Shown here: piece by piece, positions 52,528-64,000 of the stretch | How positions within the stretch are numbered: position 1 is the stretch's first letter | How the letters are laid out: each line of letters starts with the position of its first letter | Source: Torymus aiolomorphi | Taxonomy: Eukaryota > Arthropoda > Insecta > Hymenoptera > Torymidae | Reading direction: 5' to 3' | NCBI GenBank assembly: GCA_036365515.1 | Contig: CM070874.1 | Coordinates: forward strand, 247,322,930 to 247,386,929 | DNA length: 64,000 bases | The notes under the pieces: generated by a model | Databases searched by the model: none | The model's input: the letters and a program-made list of their open reading frames with translations, nothing else | What the model was told of the DNA's origin: nothing | Position numbers and translations under genes: made by a program

Positions 52528-53572
52528 CGTCGAGCAGGCATGCTCACTGGGGGCGCGAGCGTGCGAGCATTCTGACCGGATGAGAACGGTCTCGCGACGC
52601 GTAATATGTCCGTCGCGTACCCGCGAAGCTGCTACGGCTTTATGCGAGTCACGGCAGCCATCTTCGTGTCTGCCATCGCGCCGTGAGCATCTCCCCCGTG
52701 TCTCTGGAAAGTTACCGCGTTCGTGCCATATAGTTTGGTAGCTATAGCTTTACCGCTAGTGAAGTGGAGGCGCGGACTAGCGTGCGAGTAAGAGAGAGAG
52801 AGAGAGAGAGTGATACTGCGCCGCTACAAGCAGCACGAAAGACAGCGAGCGAGGAGCCGGCGCCAGCCCGCCGGCCTGCCGATCCGTTGCCAGCGAGTAG
52901 GAGCGAGAGAGAAAGAGACATAGAGTGCAACGACTGCGTGAGCGAGAGCGAGCGAGAGAGAGAGCCGAGTGTACCAGTTGTCCCTTCCTAACGTAAGTTT
53001 TCTACTCTCCTCTCGCGTGTTTATTGTAAAGGCTCGCAGGGAATTCGCCCCGTGCAAGCTTTCTGTGTCGTGTACATGGGGGTGTGTGTCAGCGCGCCGT
53101 ACTTTAACACCGCGCGCGAGATTAGCAGCTTCGCCGCGCGCCCTATCGTTCGCGCGTTTGAATATTAACTGTCGCGCGCAAACTAACTCATTGTTCTAAT
53201 CAACACATGTGTTGTGCTTGTAGCATTATTAGAGATTTGAATATACTGTGATATCTAGTTACTCGTTGCGTTGTTCATAACAACCTGTCCTTCTCCCGGA
53301 TACCGCCGCCTCCGCGGGAAAACGACTCCGCCGGTCGTTTTCATATCTGAGCATAGCAGCCGCGCGTTTTACTCTTCGAGCACGCGCTTTTCACTCAGCG
53401 ATCCAATTAGTTAGAAAGCGAAGTTCGCGTACGATCTTCGCGTTGTTTTCGGGATTTTAGGAGCAGATCCCCGGGAAAGTCATTTTAGTCTGACACCCGC
53501 GGCACCGTGTTCTAGGGCATCGCTGGCCTGTGGCTTGTTGGGATTTTCCCCCACTAGCCATCCCGTTAAAAC

Positions 53573-53590
53573 TGGCGCCACAACGTTTTG
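53573..53590 (+). promoter_or_regulatory. Primer-binding site of element 2
   Basis: TGGCGCCACAACGTTTTG follows the LTR end. TGGCGCC-type sites are common in insect Gypsy-type elements. Confidence 0.6.
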
Positions 53591-54220
53591 GGGGTGGAGA
53601 AGGACCCGCGGCGCGTACGTGATTCGCGGCGAAGCTTGGCGCGAAGAAGCTGAGCAGCGTAGCTGAGCGTAAGCTGCAAAGAAAAGCTCTTCGTGCCGCA
53701 GCTCGTAGGCGCGTGTGTGCGTGTGCATGACACAGCCGTGCTGTTGCGAGAGTGCGGTCGAGAGGTTAGGCGAACGATAGCCAATAATCCTCGACCTAGA
53801 GTGCCGACGTGGAGAGATCTTGAACGCGAGATTTTTGTGCGTTGGATAATTGTTTTTAAAAATTAAAAATTTTTTTTAATAACAATTAAGTTTTTTTTAA
53901 CGACAAAAATTTTTTTTAAGCGATAATTCATTTTTTTTAATTAATTTTTTCTCGAATCGAAAATTTTTTTTCTTCTCTCGTATGTTCGATACGAATTATT
54001 TTTTAGTGGACGAAAAATAAAATTTTTTTTCTTTTCTCGTGCTTTTAGTAGAAAATCGAGAGAAAGTCGGCAGGCACTCTCGGAAATAAAAGTTGACTAT
54101 GCGCCTGAGTAAAAACTCGAGCGCAAAAATACCGTCGAACTAACAAATTGTTTTTTATTTTTTTTTAGGTGAAAATTGTATTTATTTTTTGTGTTTTTTG
54201 GTGATATTGTCCATTTTGAC
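53591..54220 (+). other. Leader remnant of element 2 and T-rich DNA
   Basis: GC-rich leader sequence to about 53850, then low-complexity T-rich DNA. No gag begins here; the element is truncated. Confidence 0.5.
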
Positions 54221-54259
54221 ACACACACACACACATACACACACACACATATATATATA
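54221..54259. repeat. (CA)n-(TA)n microsatellite
   Basis: CA dinucleotides followed by TA. The TA at 54258-54259 is the target dinucleotide of the next transposon. Confidence 0.9.
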
Positions 54260-55060
54260 TCGGGTGTCCCATTTTAAAACCACCAGGCAAATATCTCGAA
54301 AACTATGGGAGATGGAAAAAACTTTTAATACAAAAGTTGTAGGGTTCAGAGGGGCCCAACTGATCGTGACCTTGGTTATGACCTTGAGGTCAATGATCAA
54401 GTTCATTTGAAGGTCAAATTGATTTTTTCAAATGGGAACCCCCACTTTTGACGTCGTAAACGGAAACAGCGGAAAATTTTACGTTCAGATGTGTCCTTGA
54501 GTCAAGGTCATGCTCATGGTCATGGTCACGTTTAAAATCAAAATCAATAAACGCATCAAAACATTCCCATAATTAGGTATACGAGACAAATTGTTAAATA
54601 CAAAAGTTGTAGGGTTCAGAGGGGCCCAACTGATCGTAACCTTGGTTATGACCTTGAGGTCAATGATGAAGGTCATTTGAAGGTCAAATCGATTTTTTCA
54701 AATGGAAACCCCCACTTTTGACCTCGTAAATGGAAAGAGCGGAAAATTTTACGTTTAGATATGTCCTTGAGTCAAGGCCATGGTCATGGTCATGGTCATG
54801 TTTAAAATCAAAATCAATCAACGCATCCAAACATTCCCATAATTACGCATACGAGTGTTAAATACAGAAGTTGTAGTGTTTGGAGGGGCCCAACTGATCG
54901 TGACCGTGACCATGAACTTGAGGTCAAGGATGATGTCGTTTGAAGGTTAAATCAATTTTGTTTAACGGCAACCCTCACTTTTGACCTCGTAAATAGAAAA
55001 ACCGAAAAATTCTGATATGACCTTGGGTCAAGGTCATGGTCAAAGTTATGGTCAGTTTCC

Positions 55061-55312
55061 GTGCAGTTAAGAGCAAAGTCGGAGATAACCCGGTCACCTA
55101 AGGCAAGGTCGGAGATTACCCGGCCAGTTAAGGCAAGGTCGGAGATGACCCGGCCAGTTAAGGCAAGGTCGGAGATGACCCGGCCAGTTAAGGCAAGGTC
55201 GGAGATGACCCGGCCAGTTAAGGCAAGGTTGGAGTTGACCCGGTCAGTTAAGGCAAGGTCGGAGATGACCCGGCCAGTTAAGGCAAGGTCGGGGATGATC
55301 AGGCCAGCTAAA
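55061..55312. repeat. 30-bp minisatellite
   Basis: About eight units of the type AAGGCAAGGTCGGAGATGACC followed by CGGCCAGTT, in the transposon between left arm and transposase. It has no unique spacers, so it is not a CRISPR array. Confidence 0.9.
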
Positions 55313-55377
55313 AATTCATTGGAAAATTCCACGTTCATGTGTATTTAGTCATAGGATCCAAGTGTTTCGGTCACCAT

Positions 55378-56445
55378 TTACTGAAGAAGATGCTCAAAAG
55401 TTGCACCATTTACTTGTTGACAACATTCTATTCTCCTTTTAAAGTTTCTAACAGTATTTAATAATACTTGACGTGGAATACTTAAGCAGATTTGTGTAAT
55501 CCTTTGAATCATGTCATCTCTTGTAGTTGGCCTGTTGCGGTAGACTGTATTTTTTAGGAAGCCCCATAAATAAAAATCTGGAGATGTCAGATCTGGAGAT
55601 CTTGGTGGCCATGCTACGGGACCTCCTCTACCAATCCATCGGCCGTTAAACCTTTCATTAAGAAAATCTCTGACAATTCTGGCATAATGTGGAGGAGTAC
55701 CATCTTGTTGTAGCCACATTCTGGCCCTTGTATGGAGATCAACGTTTTCTAGAAAGAGTGGCAGCTCGTCTCTCAGCAACTGTAAATAAGTATGTTGAGT
55801 TACGTGACCTTCAAAAAAATAAGGTCCAATCAGACATCCGTTAATAATACCACACCATACCGTTGCATTCCAGCGATGCTGATGATCAACTTCTCGCATC
55901 CAATGAGGATTAACAGGAGACCAGTAGTGGCAATTATGGCGATTCAACATACCAGTACTCTGAAATGTAGCCTCGTCGCTAAAAAGAACATTGTTAAAGA
56001 AATTTTCATCATCAGTAATTTGTTGTGTTGCCCATTGGCAAAATGTTATTCTCCGTCGATAATCTTGCACAGTTAAAGCTTGATTTAGAGTATTGTGGTA
56101 AGGATGGTAACGCGCATATCGTAAATATCTACTGACCGTAGATCTTGGAATACCCATTGTTAACTCGATTTCGCGTAAACTGACATGAACATTTAAATGT
56201 ACCATGGCTAGAACAGCAAGAAAGCGAGGATTATTTTCATAATCGTGTTCATTCAGTGTCCTCCTTCTTCGAACGAAGTTTCCTTGTCGACCGCGCAGTT
56301 CAATGTCGCGTATTACCGTATGATCAGGATGTTGTCGTTGAGGGAACCGAGCACGATACAATCTGCTTGCCTCTCGATAGTTTCGTCGACATTCTCCTAA
56401 AATAAGAAGAATGTCAACTATTTCATTAGCAGAATAGTCAGGCAT
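55378..56445 (-). CDS. Transposase, DDE/D, helix-turn-helix N-terminus (355 aa), intact
   Basis: Complete frame from ATG to stop. Residues 1-55 (ANEIVDILLILGECRRNYREA...) are of the DUF4817-type helix-turn-helix seen in many arthropod transposon proteins, and residues 85-115 hold a second helix-turn-helix (LREIELTMGIPRSTVSRYL). The catalytic core has Asp in FSDEATF, Asp in WLQQDGTPPHYA, and SPDLTSPDFYLWG with Asp as third acidic residue. This is the layout of IS630/Tc1/mariner transposases, which cut and paste the element in the nucleus. The stretch is free of stops, and both TIRs and the TA are present, so this copy may be recent or even active. Confidence 0.88.
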   Translation of the reverse strand: MPDYSANEIVDILLILGECRRNYREASRLYRARFPQRQHPDHTVIRDIELRGRQGNFVRRRRTLNEHDYENNPRFLAVLAMVHLNVHVSLREIELTMGIPRSTVSRYLRYARYHPYHNTLNQALTVQDYRRRITFCQWATQQITDDENFFNNVLFSDEATFQSTGMLNRHNCHYWSPVNPHWMREVDHQHRWNATVWCGIINGCLIGPYFFEGHVTQHTYLQLLRDELPLFLENVDLHTRARMWLQQDGTPPHYARIVRDFLNERFNGRWIGRGGPVAWPPRSPDLTSPDFYLWGFLKNTVYRNRPTTRDDMIQRITQICLSIPRQVLLNTVRNFKRRIECCQQVNGATFEHLLQ

Positions 56446-57222
56446 TCTTTTTTAGTTGTAAATGCAATTATTTATCAAAACACACCACAAAATAAATAAT
56501 ATGTTATTATACTATACAATATTTTAAAAAGAAAAAGTTTAATTTTTTGTGCCAATATAAGTGTGCTCAATTTAAAAACAATTTGATGTAAACAGTAATA
56601 ATTATTGACTATTACCGATCAATGCTGAATACTACCGGTCACTATTGGATACAGGTGGTCAACACTTATTAACTTTTGTTATTATTTGATATAAGTGGTT
56701 AACCCTGGTAAATATTGATAATAGTAAAAATAGTAAAATTTTCCGCTCTTTCCATTTACGAGGTCAAAAATAGGGGTTCCCATTTGAAAAAATCGATTTG
56801 ACCTTCAAATGACCTTGATCATTGACCTCAAGGTCATAACCAAGGTCACGATCAGTTGGGCCGCTCCAAACCCTACAACTTCTGTATTTAACACTCGTAT
56901 GCCTAATTATGGGAATGTTTTGATGCGTTGATTGATTTTGATTTTAAACACGACCATGACCATGACCATGACCTTGACTCAAGGACATATCTCAACGTAA
57001 AATTTTCCGCTCTTTCCATTTACGAGGTCAAAAGTGGGGGTTCCCATTTGAAAAAATCGATTTGACCTTCAAATGACCTTGATCATTGACCTCAAGGTCA
57101 TAACCAAGGTCACGATCAGTTGGGCCCCTCCGAACCCTACAACTTTTGTATTAAAAGTTTTTTTCCATCTCCCTTAGTTTTCGAGATATTTGCCTGGTGG
57201 TTTTAAAATGGGACACCCGGTA

Positions 57223-57948
57223 TATGTATATATATATATATAAATACATACATCGGTACTATTGGGGTCCTAGAGTTTCTTACTCTGAGAGTTTACATTG
57301 GAATACCGGAACAAATACACTTGACTAAAGAAATAATGACCTTAAGGGTACCGTGATTCGCAGGGGGCCTGCGGCGCCCGCTTTTAGTACCGAAATTCCG
57401 GAACAAAAGCCCGGAAAAGCACCTAAGATGTATTGTAGACGCAGCCTTATGGACCTCAAAAGTTGCGATAGATGCATCGTATTTTTGAAGCCGGTCCCCA
57501 AAAAGGACAAAAGTACCCAAAAGTAGCAATCTATGGTGTATATATACCCCAAAAGCACAAACACATATACCTATAAATATATATAAATATCATATAAATA
57601 TATATAAATATCATTATACGGTATTTTGAGGATTTCATAAAGAATTTGTACAATAGTGGTGACACAAATATAAACATTGTTATAAACAACCAATAAACAA
57701 GCGCGTGACTAAAGAAATAATGACCCTAAGGTTATTGACTAACACCACGACGCCTGCGGCGCCCGCTTTTACGGAAAAATATCACGGAATTTCCGAAATC
57801 GATGTATTAACACACTATTGTGGAAACCGCTGAAAAATCCTCAAAATGCCTCTCGAGTGTTTTGGACTTTTGAGGAGACTCCTCAAAATGCCTACAAAAT
57901 CCTCAAAATTCGGTATATATGACTTATATAATCCTCAAAATGCGTCCC
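57223..57948. other. Non-coding DNA with a direct repeat
   Basis: A word group, ACTAAAGAAATAATGACC followed by GCCTGCGGCGCCCGCTTTTA, occurs at 57324-57385 and again at 57711-57775, as a dispersed direct repeat. Several CCTCAAAATGC words follow. No gene recognised. Confidence 0.55.
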
Positions 57949-57955
57949 AGATGTG

Positions 57956-57976
57956 AATATATATATATATATATAT

Positions 57977-58065
<89 letters not shown>

Positions 58066-58070
58066 AATAT
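57956..58070. repeat. (TA)n tract
   Basis: About 115 bp of TA with a few interruptions, upstream of the second Gypsy element. Confidence 0.95.
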
Positions 58071-58364
58071 ATATTTTCACATTTATTTATTTTAAAATTA
58101 CAAGTGCGAGTAATTGAGCGTAATTAATTACAAATAGTAATTAATTACAAAAATAGCTTTTGTTTTTCTAGAGCCGCATACGGGAAACCCTCGTGCGTTA
58201 TCGAGGTTAAGAGCAACCGCCGTAGCTCTTAGAAAATAACCCGGGTTCGCGTTGAAAAAGCTAGCTCACGGGGGTGCAATAGGCAAACTCTCTCTGCCAT
58301 TAATACAGATACTACTCGCGCTAGTAAAATAAGTTCGTGGGGAAGCGCACAGCCAAATGACACC

Positions 58365-60624
58365 ATGGCCCGATCATCGCAGTTTGCGGAATCTGCGAAC
58401 TCAATTGGGCCTATACACAGCCCGAAGAGGAAATAAACGAGGCCATGCAAGCCCTTGGTCTACAGCAGTCAGATCTGCAGTCAGTAAATATGCTGACAGC
58501 GATCAAGTGGCTTATGGGCGATTATAGTGCCGCCGATTTCGTGCCAGAGCCGGAGTTGTCGGAGCAGCAAGCGTTTGCTAAACGCGAGCAGTCCCGAAGG
58601 GCGTTCATCGACTTAACGTTGATGAACAAGACTGGGTCGACTATTGTGGATCCCAATACTGACCTAGACCATCCGCACCTGTTCATAACGCTCCTTGATG
58701 ACCCGATAGTGATGCAGAAACTCTCGGAATCTCGGAGGATGAATGCTCCACAACAAGCACATAATGCAGTGGTGGAGCCATCGGAAGAGGCAAACGGCCA
58801 GGAGGGTTCCGGGACAGAGATATTGAGCTCTGCAGCACCAACCGGGACATTCCAGCCGAAGCCGAGGGACAGCTTCAACAGCAACAGCTCCAACAGCAAC
58901 AACTGCAGCAGCAGCAAATGCAGCAGCAGCAAAAGCAGCAACAGCAGTTGGAGCAGCAGCGACGGCAGCCACAGCAACAACAGCAGGAGCAGCAGTAGCG
59001 GCAGCAAGTGCTCCTGGAGGAGCAGCGCAGGCAACGACAATGTCAGCGCAACTACGAAGAAGAGTCGTTAGCACGAAATGGGCAGCACGGATTCTGGCAG
59101 CAATAGCGAAACCCGCCGCAGTAGCAAAACCTGGAGTGGCCGCGACAGCGTGAGTCACGAACCGCTGGGATAGCAGTTGGAGACAGCATATTATCGGAGC
59201 AGCTACTGGCGGTGATCAAGACACTCGTCGAGGAGGTTGAAGAGCTTAAAGAAAAAGTACGAATACTTCAAGGAGCGCGACATCCAACCTCAAGTAAGCA
59301 CTTGGAGGGAGTTCAACCCCCAAGCACGGGCCGTAGACGAGGATCACCGCATGTGAACTTCCAAGGCACGTTCACGTATGCGGAATTTAAAAGCAGCAGC
59401 CCGAGTCTCCAGTCCCCAATAGAGGCTGGGAGAAATGATACCAGAAATTCTTCCCAGCACCAAACAAGGAATGGCGCGACCCAGGACCCGGCTGAGAGGC
59501 ATACGTATTTGCCTCAGCAGACGAAGCGTGATGTGGGCCAGATAGTCCGAAAATGGCACATCAGGTTCTCAGGGTCCTCAAAGGAGCAGAGCGTCGAGTT
59601 ACTCCTCACAAGAATAGAGGAATGCAGAACTCTAGCTAATCTGACACACGACGAGGTGCTTTCGTCGTTGTCAGAGCTCCTAACGGGGGTAGCAGCCACC
59701 TGGTACCGGAGTAACCGCCATACATGGCGATCGTGACCAGATTTCAAAGAGGCCATAACGCACATGTATGGCGGGGACAGAGGACATCAGCAACGCGTCA
59801 TAGCGGAAATAAACGCGAGGACTCAAGGCAGAAATGAACTTACGCATGATTACGTAGTAAATCTACAAACCATGATCCTCAAGTTGATTCCGGTGCCTAG
59901 CATTGCTCAACAGTTAGACAGGTTGCACCGGAACATGCGGCCAGAACTGCAGAAGATGGCAATGCGAAATCAAATTATGGATTACCGAGAGCTCCTGGAC
60001 CTGGCCCGGGAAGCCGAATTAGCGCTCGCGGCAGATAAGGTGTATCACTCGCCACCACCGCCCGAGTGCACGTATATGCCAGAATTTGGCTACGTGCCAA
60101 CTGAGCCGCCCACGGATCAGCGGAAAAAGCAGAATCCATGCGTGGCGGCGATGGAGCACCAACAGCACGAGCCTCGAGAGATCCTCGAGGCTATGTTCCG
60201 TCGGGTGATGGCCAAATGCTTATCGGCCTTGACAAAGAAAAGCACCGACAAGAATAAGGGGCAAAAGCCTAGCCCGCCGCCAACCAGAAAACCTAAGAAG
60301 AAGGGTAACTGTGAAAATAGGCGGCGGGAGGGCGGGCAAGTTACGAACCAGCCTAGTGGGGGTAGTAGCTCGACCCCCCAGGCTAGGCCGCAAAGTCCAA
60401 GAACTAACGGACCTCCACAAAGACCAGAGTACCGAAGAGAACCCGGATATGAGCAGAAGGGAGGCAACAAGCTCAATGCTGCCGGAAACCAACGGGGAAA
60501 CGGTCAGGGGGGCAGGTTAATACGACCACATACCCGCCCCCAGCTCTCTCACCAGAGACCGAGGGTACTCGGTCCAATCCTCTGGAGTGGAGAGCGAAGA
60601 AGTGCCCGTAATTCAACCGAATGA
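58365..60624 (+). pseudogene. gag: Gypsy element 3 gag, frameshifted
   Basis: Related to the gag at 28812: both have the block NW...MQALGL, GDY-x-x-x-DF. The likely ATG is at 58365, with a 1-nt shift before 58409. A CAG/CAA-rich stretch (58875-59010) encodes poly-Gln in one frame and a Ser-rich tract in another, and a frame change lies before it. The capsid part (59212-60000) has HIRFSGSSKEQSVELLLTRI, TWYRSNRHTW, a stop at 59734-59736, and LHRNMRPEL. The C-terminus is basic and Gly/Arg-rich; no zinc knuckle is clear. Several breaks make this a pseudogene. Confidence 0.8.
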
Positions 60625-63600
60625 AGTCAACCAAGAAACTTGCTCGCGATGGTGGCTTCAAGTAGGTGTAGCCGGTTACAGGCTACGAGCACTCTTCGAT
60701 ACAGGAGCTTCATGGACGGGGATGAATTCCATCGGCCTACAGCTCGCGACGGCCTGTGGAAAAGAGTTAAACCCAGCCAGCGGCCTAACGGCACGGGTGG
60801 CAAACGAGCAAAGCATTGCAGTGGTTGGCTATGTGTATCTGCCCATGGTCATGGCTGGCATGTGCAAAGAAGTGCGCGTCGCAATAATGCCAGATCTAGA
60901 TACGGAGTGCTACTTGGGGGTAAACTTCATTAAGAAGTTTAGCGCCGTCTTAGACCCCACAGATAACACGCTGCATCTCAAGGATGCCGATACAAGCGTA
61001 AAGTTAGAAGTAGCCGCCATAACCGCAAACAACACCGTGTCCGCATCAGCTATAGGGTCGGCGGACCCAACAGAAGAACGGCGCAAAGAGGAAGAAGCTT
61101 TAGTAGCTCAGCTGGTCGGTGGCAGCCTGGCACCACTAGGGTGTACTTCGTGAATCGAGCTTGCAATAGACGTCGGAGCTACAAGGCCCATTAAACAGAA
61201 GTACTACCTTGTATCTCAGAAACTCGAGGAAGAGATGCACAAACAGGTGGAGGAAATGCTAGTGGCGGGAATAACAGAACCCCCGACAAGTGACTGGTCA
61301 AGTACAGTGGTAATGGTACGCAAGTCAAACGGGAAATTCCGTTTCTGCGTGGACTTCAGAAAAGTGAACGCAGCGTCAAGGCCAGACGCGTACCCGTTAC
61401 CATACATGTAAAGTATCTTGCGCAAACTGCAGAAAGCGCGATACATCTCCACGTTGGATTTAAGCAGTGCGTACCACCAGATACCACTTAGTTCGGAGTC
61501 CAAAGAGACTACGGCATTCACCCTGCCGGGCAAAGGGCTTTTCCAATTTACGAGAATGCCCTACGGTCTTTCGTATGCCGGAGCGTCCTTCCAGAGGCTG
61601 ATTGACAAAGTCATCGGCCCCGAACTCGAACCTTTTACTTACTCGTATCTCGACGATATAATAATAGTCATAGAGACATTCGAGGAGCATAAAGAGGTTC
61701 TAAAAAGAGTTCTGGACAGGATACAGGACGTGGGCCTCACAATAAATCGCGAGAAGAGCGTCTTCTGTCGCGATGTGATCCCATATCTCGGGGTCATAGT
61801 AAATAGAGATGGTTTTAAGCCAGACCCCGAGAAAATAAAGCCCATCATGGAATATCCGATACCGAAAAACGTCCGTCAGCTTAGACGTTTCTTAGGCATG
61901 GCCTCGTGGTATAGAAAGTTTTTATCGAACTTCGCCACAATTGCTGAACCACTGACCGAATTAACGAAAAATGATCGGAAATATGAGTGGTCAACAGCAC
62001 AAGCAGAGGCCTTCCAAAAGCTGAAAGCGCTAGTAGCTTCTGCACCGATTCTACACAGACCGGTATCTAACGTGCAGTTCTTGGTGCAAACTGACGCGAG
62101 CGATACCAGTCTGGGAGTGGTGCTATACCAAATAATTGACGGCGATGAAAGAGTCCTAAAGTTCGCGAGTCGAACTGTGAGCGCAGCCGAGAGGAATTAT
62201 AGCGTGACGGAACGAGAATGTCTAGCAATTCTCTGGGCAATTAAAAAGTTACGTCCGTATATAGAGGCCTACGACTTCAAGGTTATCACGGACCATAGCA
62301 GCTTGAAGTGGCTCCGTGACCTCCAAAACACGACCAGCAGGTTAGCTAGGTGGGCTTTGGAGCTGCAGAATCACAGTTTCACGGTCGAACATCGAAAGGG
62401 CTTGTTGAACAATGTTCCAGATGCCCTTTCACGGATGTTCGAGGAAGAAGAGCCAGCGGTCGCCGCGTTAGAGCTCGAGCGCGATACAGATGAACACTGG
62501 TACCTCAAGATGGTGAAAGAGGTTCAACAGAAGCCGCGAGACTTCTCCACGTTCAAGCTGGCGGGGGGGAGACTGTACAAGTACAACCCTAAAGAAGTCA
62601 TAGACAAATCTCTCGGCGACGACGATGCATGGAAGTTAGCAGTCCCTCACGAAAAGCGAGGCGAAGTACTGAGAGAATGCCATGACCTTCCAACTGCTGG
62701 GCACTTGGGCCGCGACAAAACTCTAGAGAGAGTAAGGCGGAAGTATTATTGGCCACACATGTCCCCAGATGCGTCCAGATACGTGAACCAGTGCCAAATT
62801 TGCCAGCAGTGCAAAGTCGAACAGCGCGCTCCAGCAGGATTCATGGGACGTCGCATTACAGAACGTCCATAGCAAATCGTGGCCAGCGACATTATGGGAC
62901 CCCTCCCTAAAACCAAGCACGGCCAGGAATACATTCTCATCTTCCACGACCTGTTCACACGCTGGATCGAAGTAATTCCGATAAAAAGGGCAGATGGAAA
63001 ATCGGTGATAAAAGGGCTCAACGAACGAGTATGTCTGCGGTTCGGAGTCCCCGATAATGGGACTGAATTTAAGAATGCATCCTTGGAGGCATACTTAAAG
63101 AAGAGAAACGTGCATCACACGTTTACTCCACCATATCACCCTCAAGCCAATCCTGTTGAGCGTGTGAACCGAACGGTGAAGACCATGAACATGTCTTACG
63201 CTGAGGAGAATCACCGGTCCTGGGATGAGCATCTGAACGAGCTGGCGTTCGCGTATAATACGGCAGCCTGACCCACCGAAGACACTAAGGCGGGAGGAAG
63301 ACAGGTTAGCCGAAGAGCAAGGGTAGCAAGAGGCGATAAATAATTGGGTGGCGCGCATGCCAAATATTATGACGCTCATCGTCGACCTCCAGAATTCTGT
63401 CTAGGCGATCGTGTATGGAGAGAGAATAAGGTACTATCCTCAGCAGCTGAGGGGATTTCTGCCTAATTAGCCCCGAAGTACGCGGGGCCCTACACGATTG
63501 TGAATATTCTAGGCGAAAACATCTATGAGATCCAAGGTGAGGATGTTCGAAGGATCAGTCCCGTCCATGCACAGCAACTCAAGCGATACGTCTCCACAGA

Positions 63601-63919
63601 AGAGCCCAAGAACTACTTGTACAAAAGTAGTCAAGAAGTAGCCCAGTCGCTACCACGGAGGGACTCTTCAGCCGAACGTAACGTGCCAGCGGGCAACAGA
63701 GTTAGCCAGGGGAATGTACAGCCTCGGGCGACGGCTAAGAGGCGCGGTCCACCTCGTAAGACCGCGCTATTAGTTAGGCCAAGAAAGCGTGCGAGCGACG
63801 GCCGACCTACGAGTGTGGTCGGTCCAACAGAGTCCAAGCGAGGCCCAGGGAGGCCAAAGGGCTCGAAGAAGAAGCCTGCACCTACTGCTGTCGGGCCAAT
63901 AAGCCCGCGTCGAACCTGA
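60587..63919 (+). pseudogene. pol: Gypsy element 3 pol: protease, RT, RNase H, integrase
   Basis: One frame, interrupted by nonsense codons (61151 TGA, 61409 TAA, 62870 TAG, 63269 TGA and more). Protease has LFDTGASW. RT has RFCVDFRKVNA, LDLSSAYHQI, MPYGLSYAGA and YLDD. RNase H reads QTDASDTSLGVV and ITDHSSLKWL. The integrase zinc finger is complete (HDLPTAGHLG ... CQICQQC) and the core has D (ASDIMGP), D (PDNGTEF, with a few residues missing before it) and E (PVERVNR). The tail has an AT-hook (GPGRPKGSKK, about 63850). This copy keeps the zinc-finger segment that element 1 has lost. Several stops replace Trp. No 3' LTR is reached before the window ends. Confidence 0.88.
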
Positions 63920-64000
63920 GCGTCCAAAAAGCGCTAATTGTGCCGTCCAAGAATTGTGCCGTCCGTACTAACCCGTGTTCGTCCTTGTTTTCCGATCCTC

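Larger units (their letters stand above)
51615..53572 (+). repeat. Gypsy-type 5' LTR (element 2), interrupted
   Basis: Begins TGTAACGCG and ends about CCCGTTAAAAC, directly before a primer-binding-like word. It contains the U5 word CCGCCTCCGCGGG and TATCTGAGCATAGCAGCC as in the other LTRs and a donor-like CTAACGTAAGT. It is split by an 863-bp element at 51665-52527, so its own length is about 1.1 kb. No partner LTR was found. Confidence 0.75.
54260..57220 (-). mobile_element. Complete Tc1/mariner-superfamily (IS630-like) transposon
   Basis: Ends TCGGGTGTCCCATTTTAAAA and, reverse-complemented, CCGGGTGTCCCATTTTAAAA, flanked by TA (54258-54259 and 57221-57222). The arms are unusually long and made of about 300-bp direct repeats (two and a half on the left to about 54930, at least one and a half on the right from about 56745), rich in AGGTCA and TGACCT. 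An intact transposase lies between them. TA duplication plus the transposase type fit the Tc1/mariner superfamily. Confidence 0.85.

Noticed and set aside
55061..55312. CRISPR-like array of 30-bp repeats
   Set aside because: Units are contiguous with no unique spacers, and the DNA is eukaryotic transposon sequence; a minisatellite.
58522..59158. Leu-rich and Ala/Val-rich minus-strand ORFs
   Set aside because: Antisense readings of the CAG/CAA-rich part of the gag pseudogene.

Overview
This window looks like arthropod, probably insect, nuclear DNA. The evidence is TATA/TCAGT core promoters, dinucleotide microsatellites, LINEs, Gypsy and Copia retrotransposons, and a broken copy of mitochondrial DNA whose gene order (cytb, ND6, tRNA-Pro, tRNA-Thr, ND4L, ND4, tRNA-His, ND5) and codon use are those of an ancestral insect mitogenome. 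A hymenopteran is my guess; the sequence does not prove it. I see no ordinary host protein-coding gene. Nearly everything is mobile or virus-derived DNA in nested layers.

1-13 kb: AT-rich DNA with two copies of one long dispersed repeat, one of them split by a short TIR element. There is a foldback element built from a 10-11 bp pseudo-repeat, a degenerate tandem array, a perfect Transib-like MITE with a 5-bp target duplication, a decayed R1-type LINE (minus) with its own insertion, large TG microsatellites, and the 5' part of a Copia element (LTR, primer site, gag).

13-17.2 kb: a compact virus-like gene cluster on the minus strand: an unrecognised protein, a putative double jelly-roll major capsid protein (two nonsense codons), a putative minor capsid protein, an adenain-type cysteine protease (catalytic His replaced by Pro), and a phospholipase A2-like protein with adenovirus-core-like features. 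Most genes have their own TATATAAG box. It resembles the virion module of a Polinton/adintovirus-like element, but no polymerase, ATPase or integrase is in the window.

17.2-25.3 kb: a palindromic non-autonomous element split by a CR1/Jockey-type LINE and by a 3.5-kb transposon with long TIRs and 4-bp target duplications (Sola-like).

25.5-51.6 kb: one colinear nuclear copy of mitochondrial DNA, cut up by at least seven insertions: a double-hairpin element, a short element with a 19-bp TSD inside tRNA-Thr, a nearly complete Gypsy element with an extra third ORF, an R1 LINE, a solo LTR with a 4-bp TSD, and a large transposon locus rearranged by tandem and inverted duplication.

51.6-64 kb: a Gypsy-type LTR holding another Transib-like MITE that carries a telomere-like 15-bp tandem array; a complete DDE/D transposon with an intact transposase and very long repetitive TIRs full of AGGTCA half-sites; (TA)n; and a second, decayed Gypsy element related to the first. 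Both Gypsy elements end pol with an AT-hook and lie beside (TA)n.
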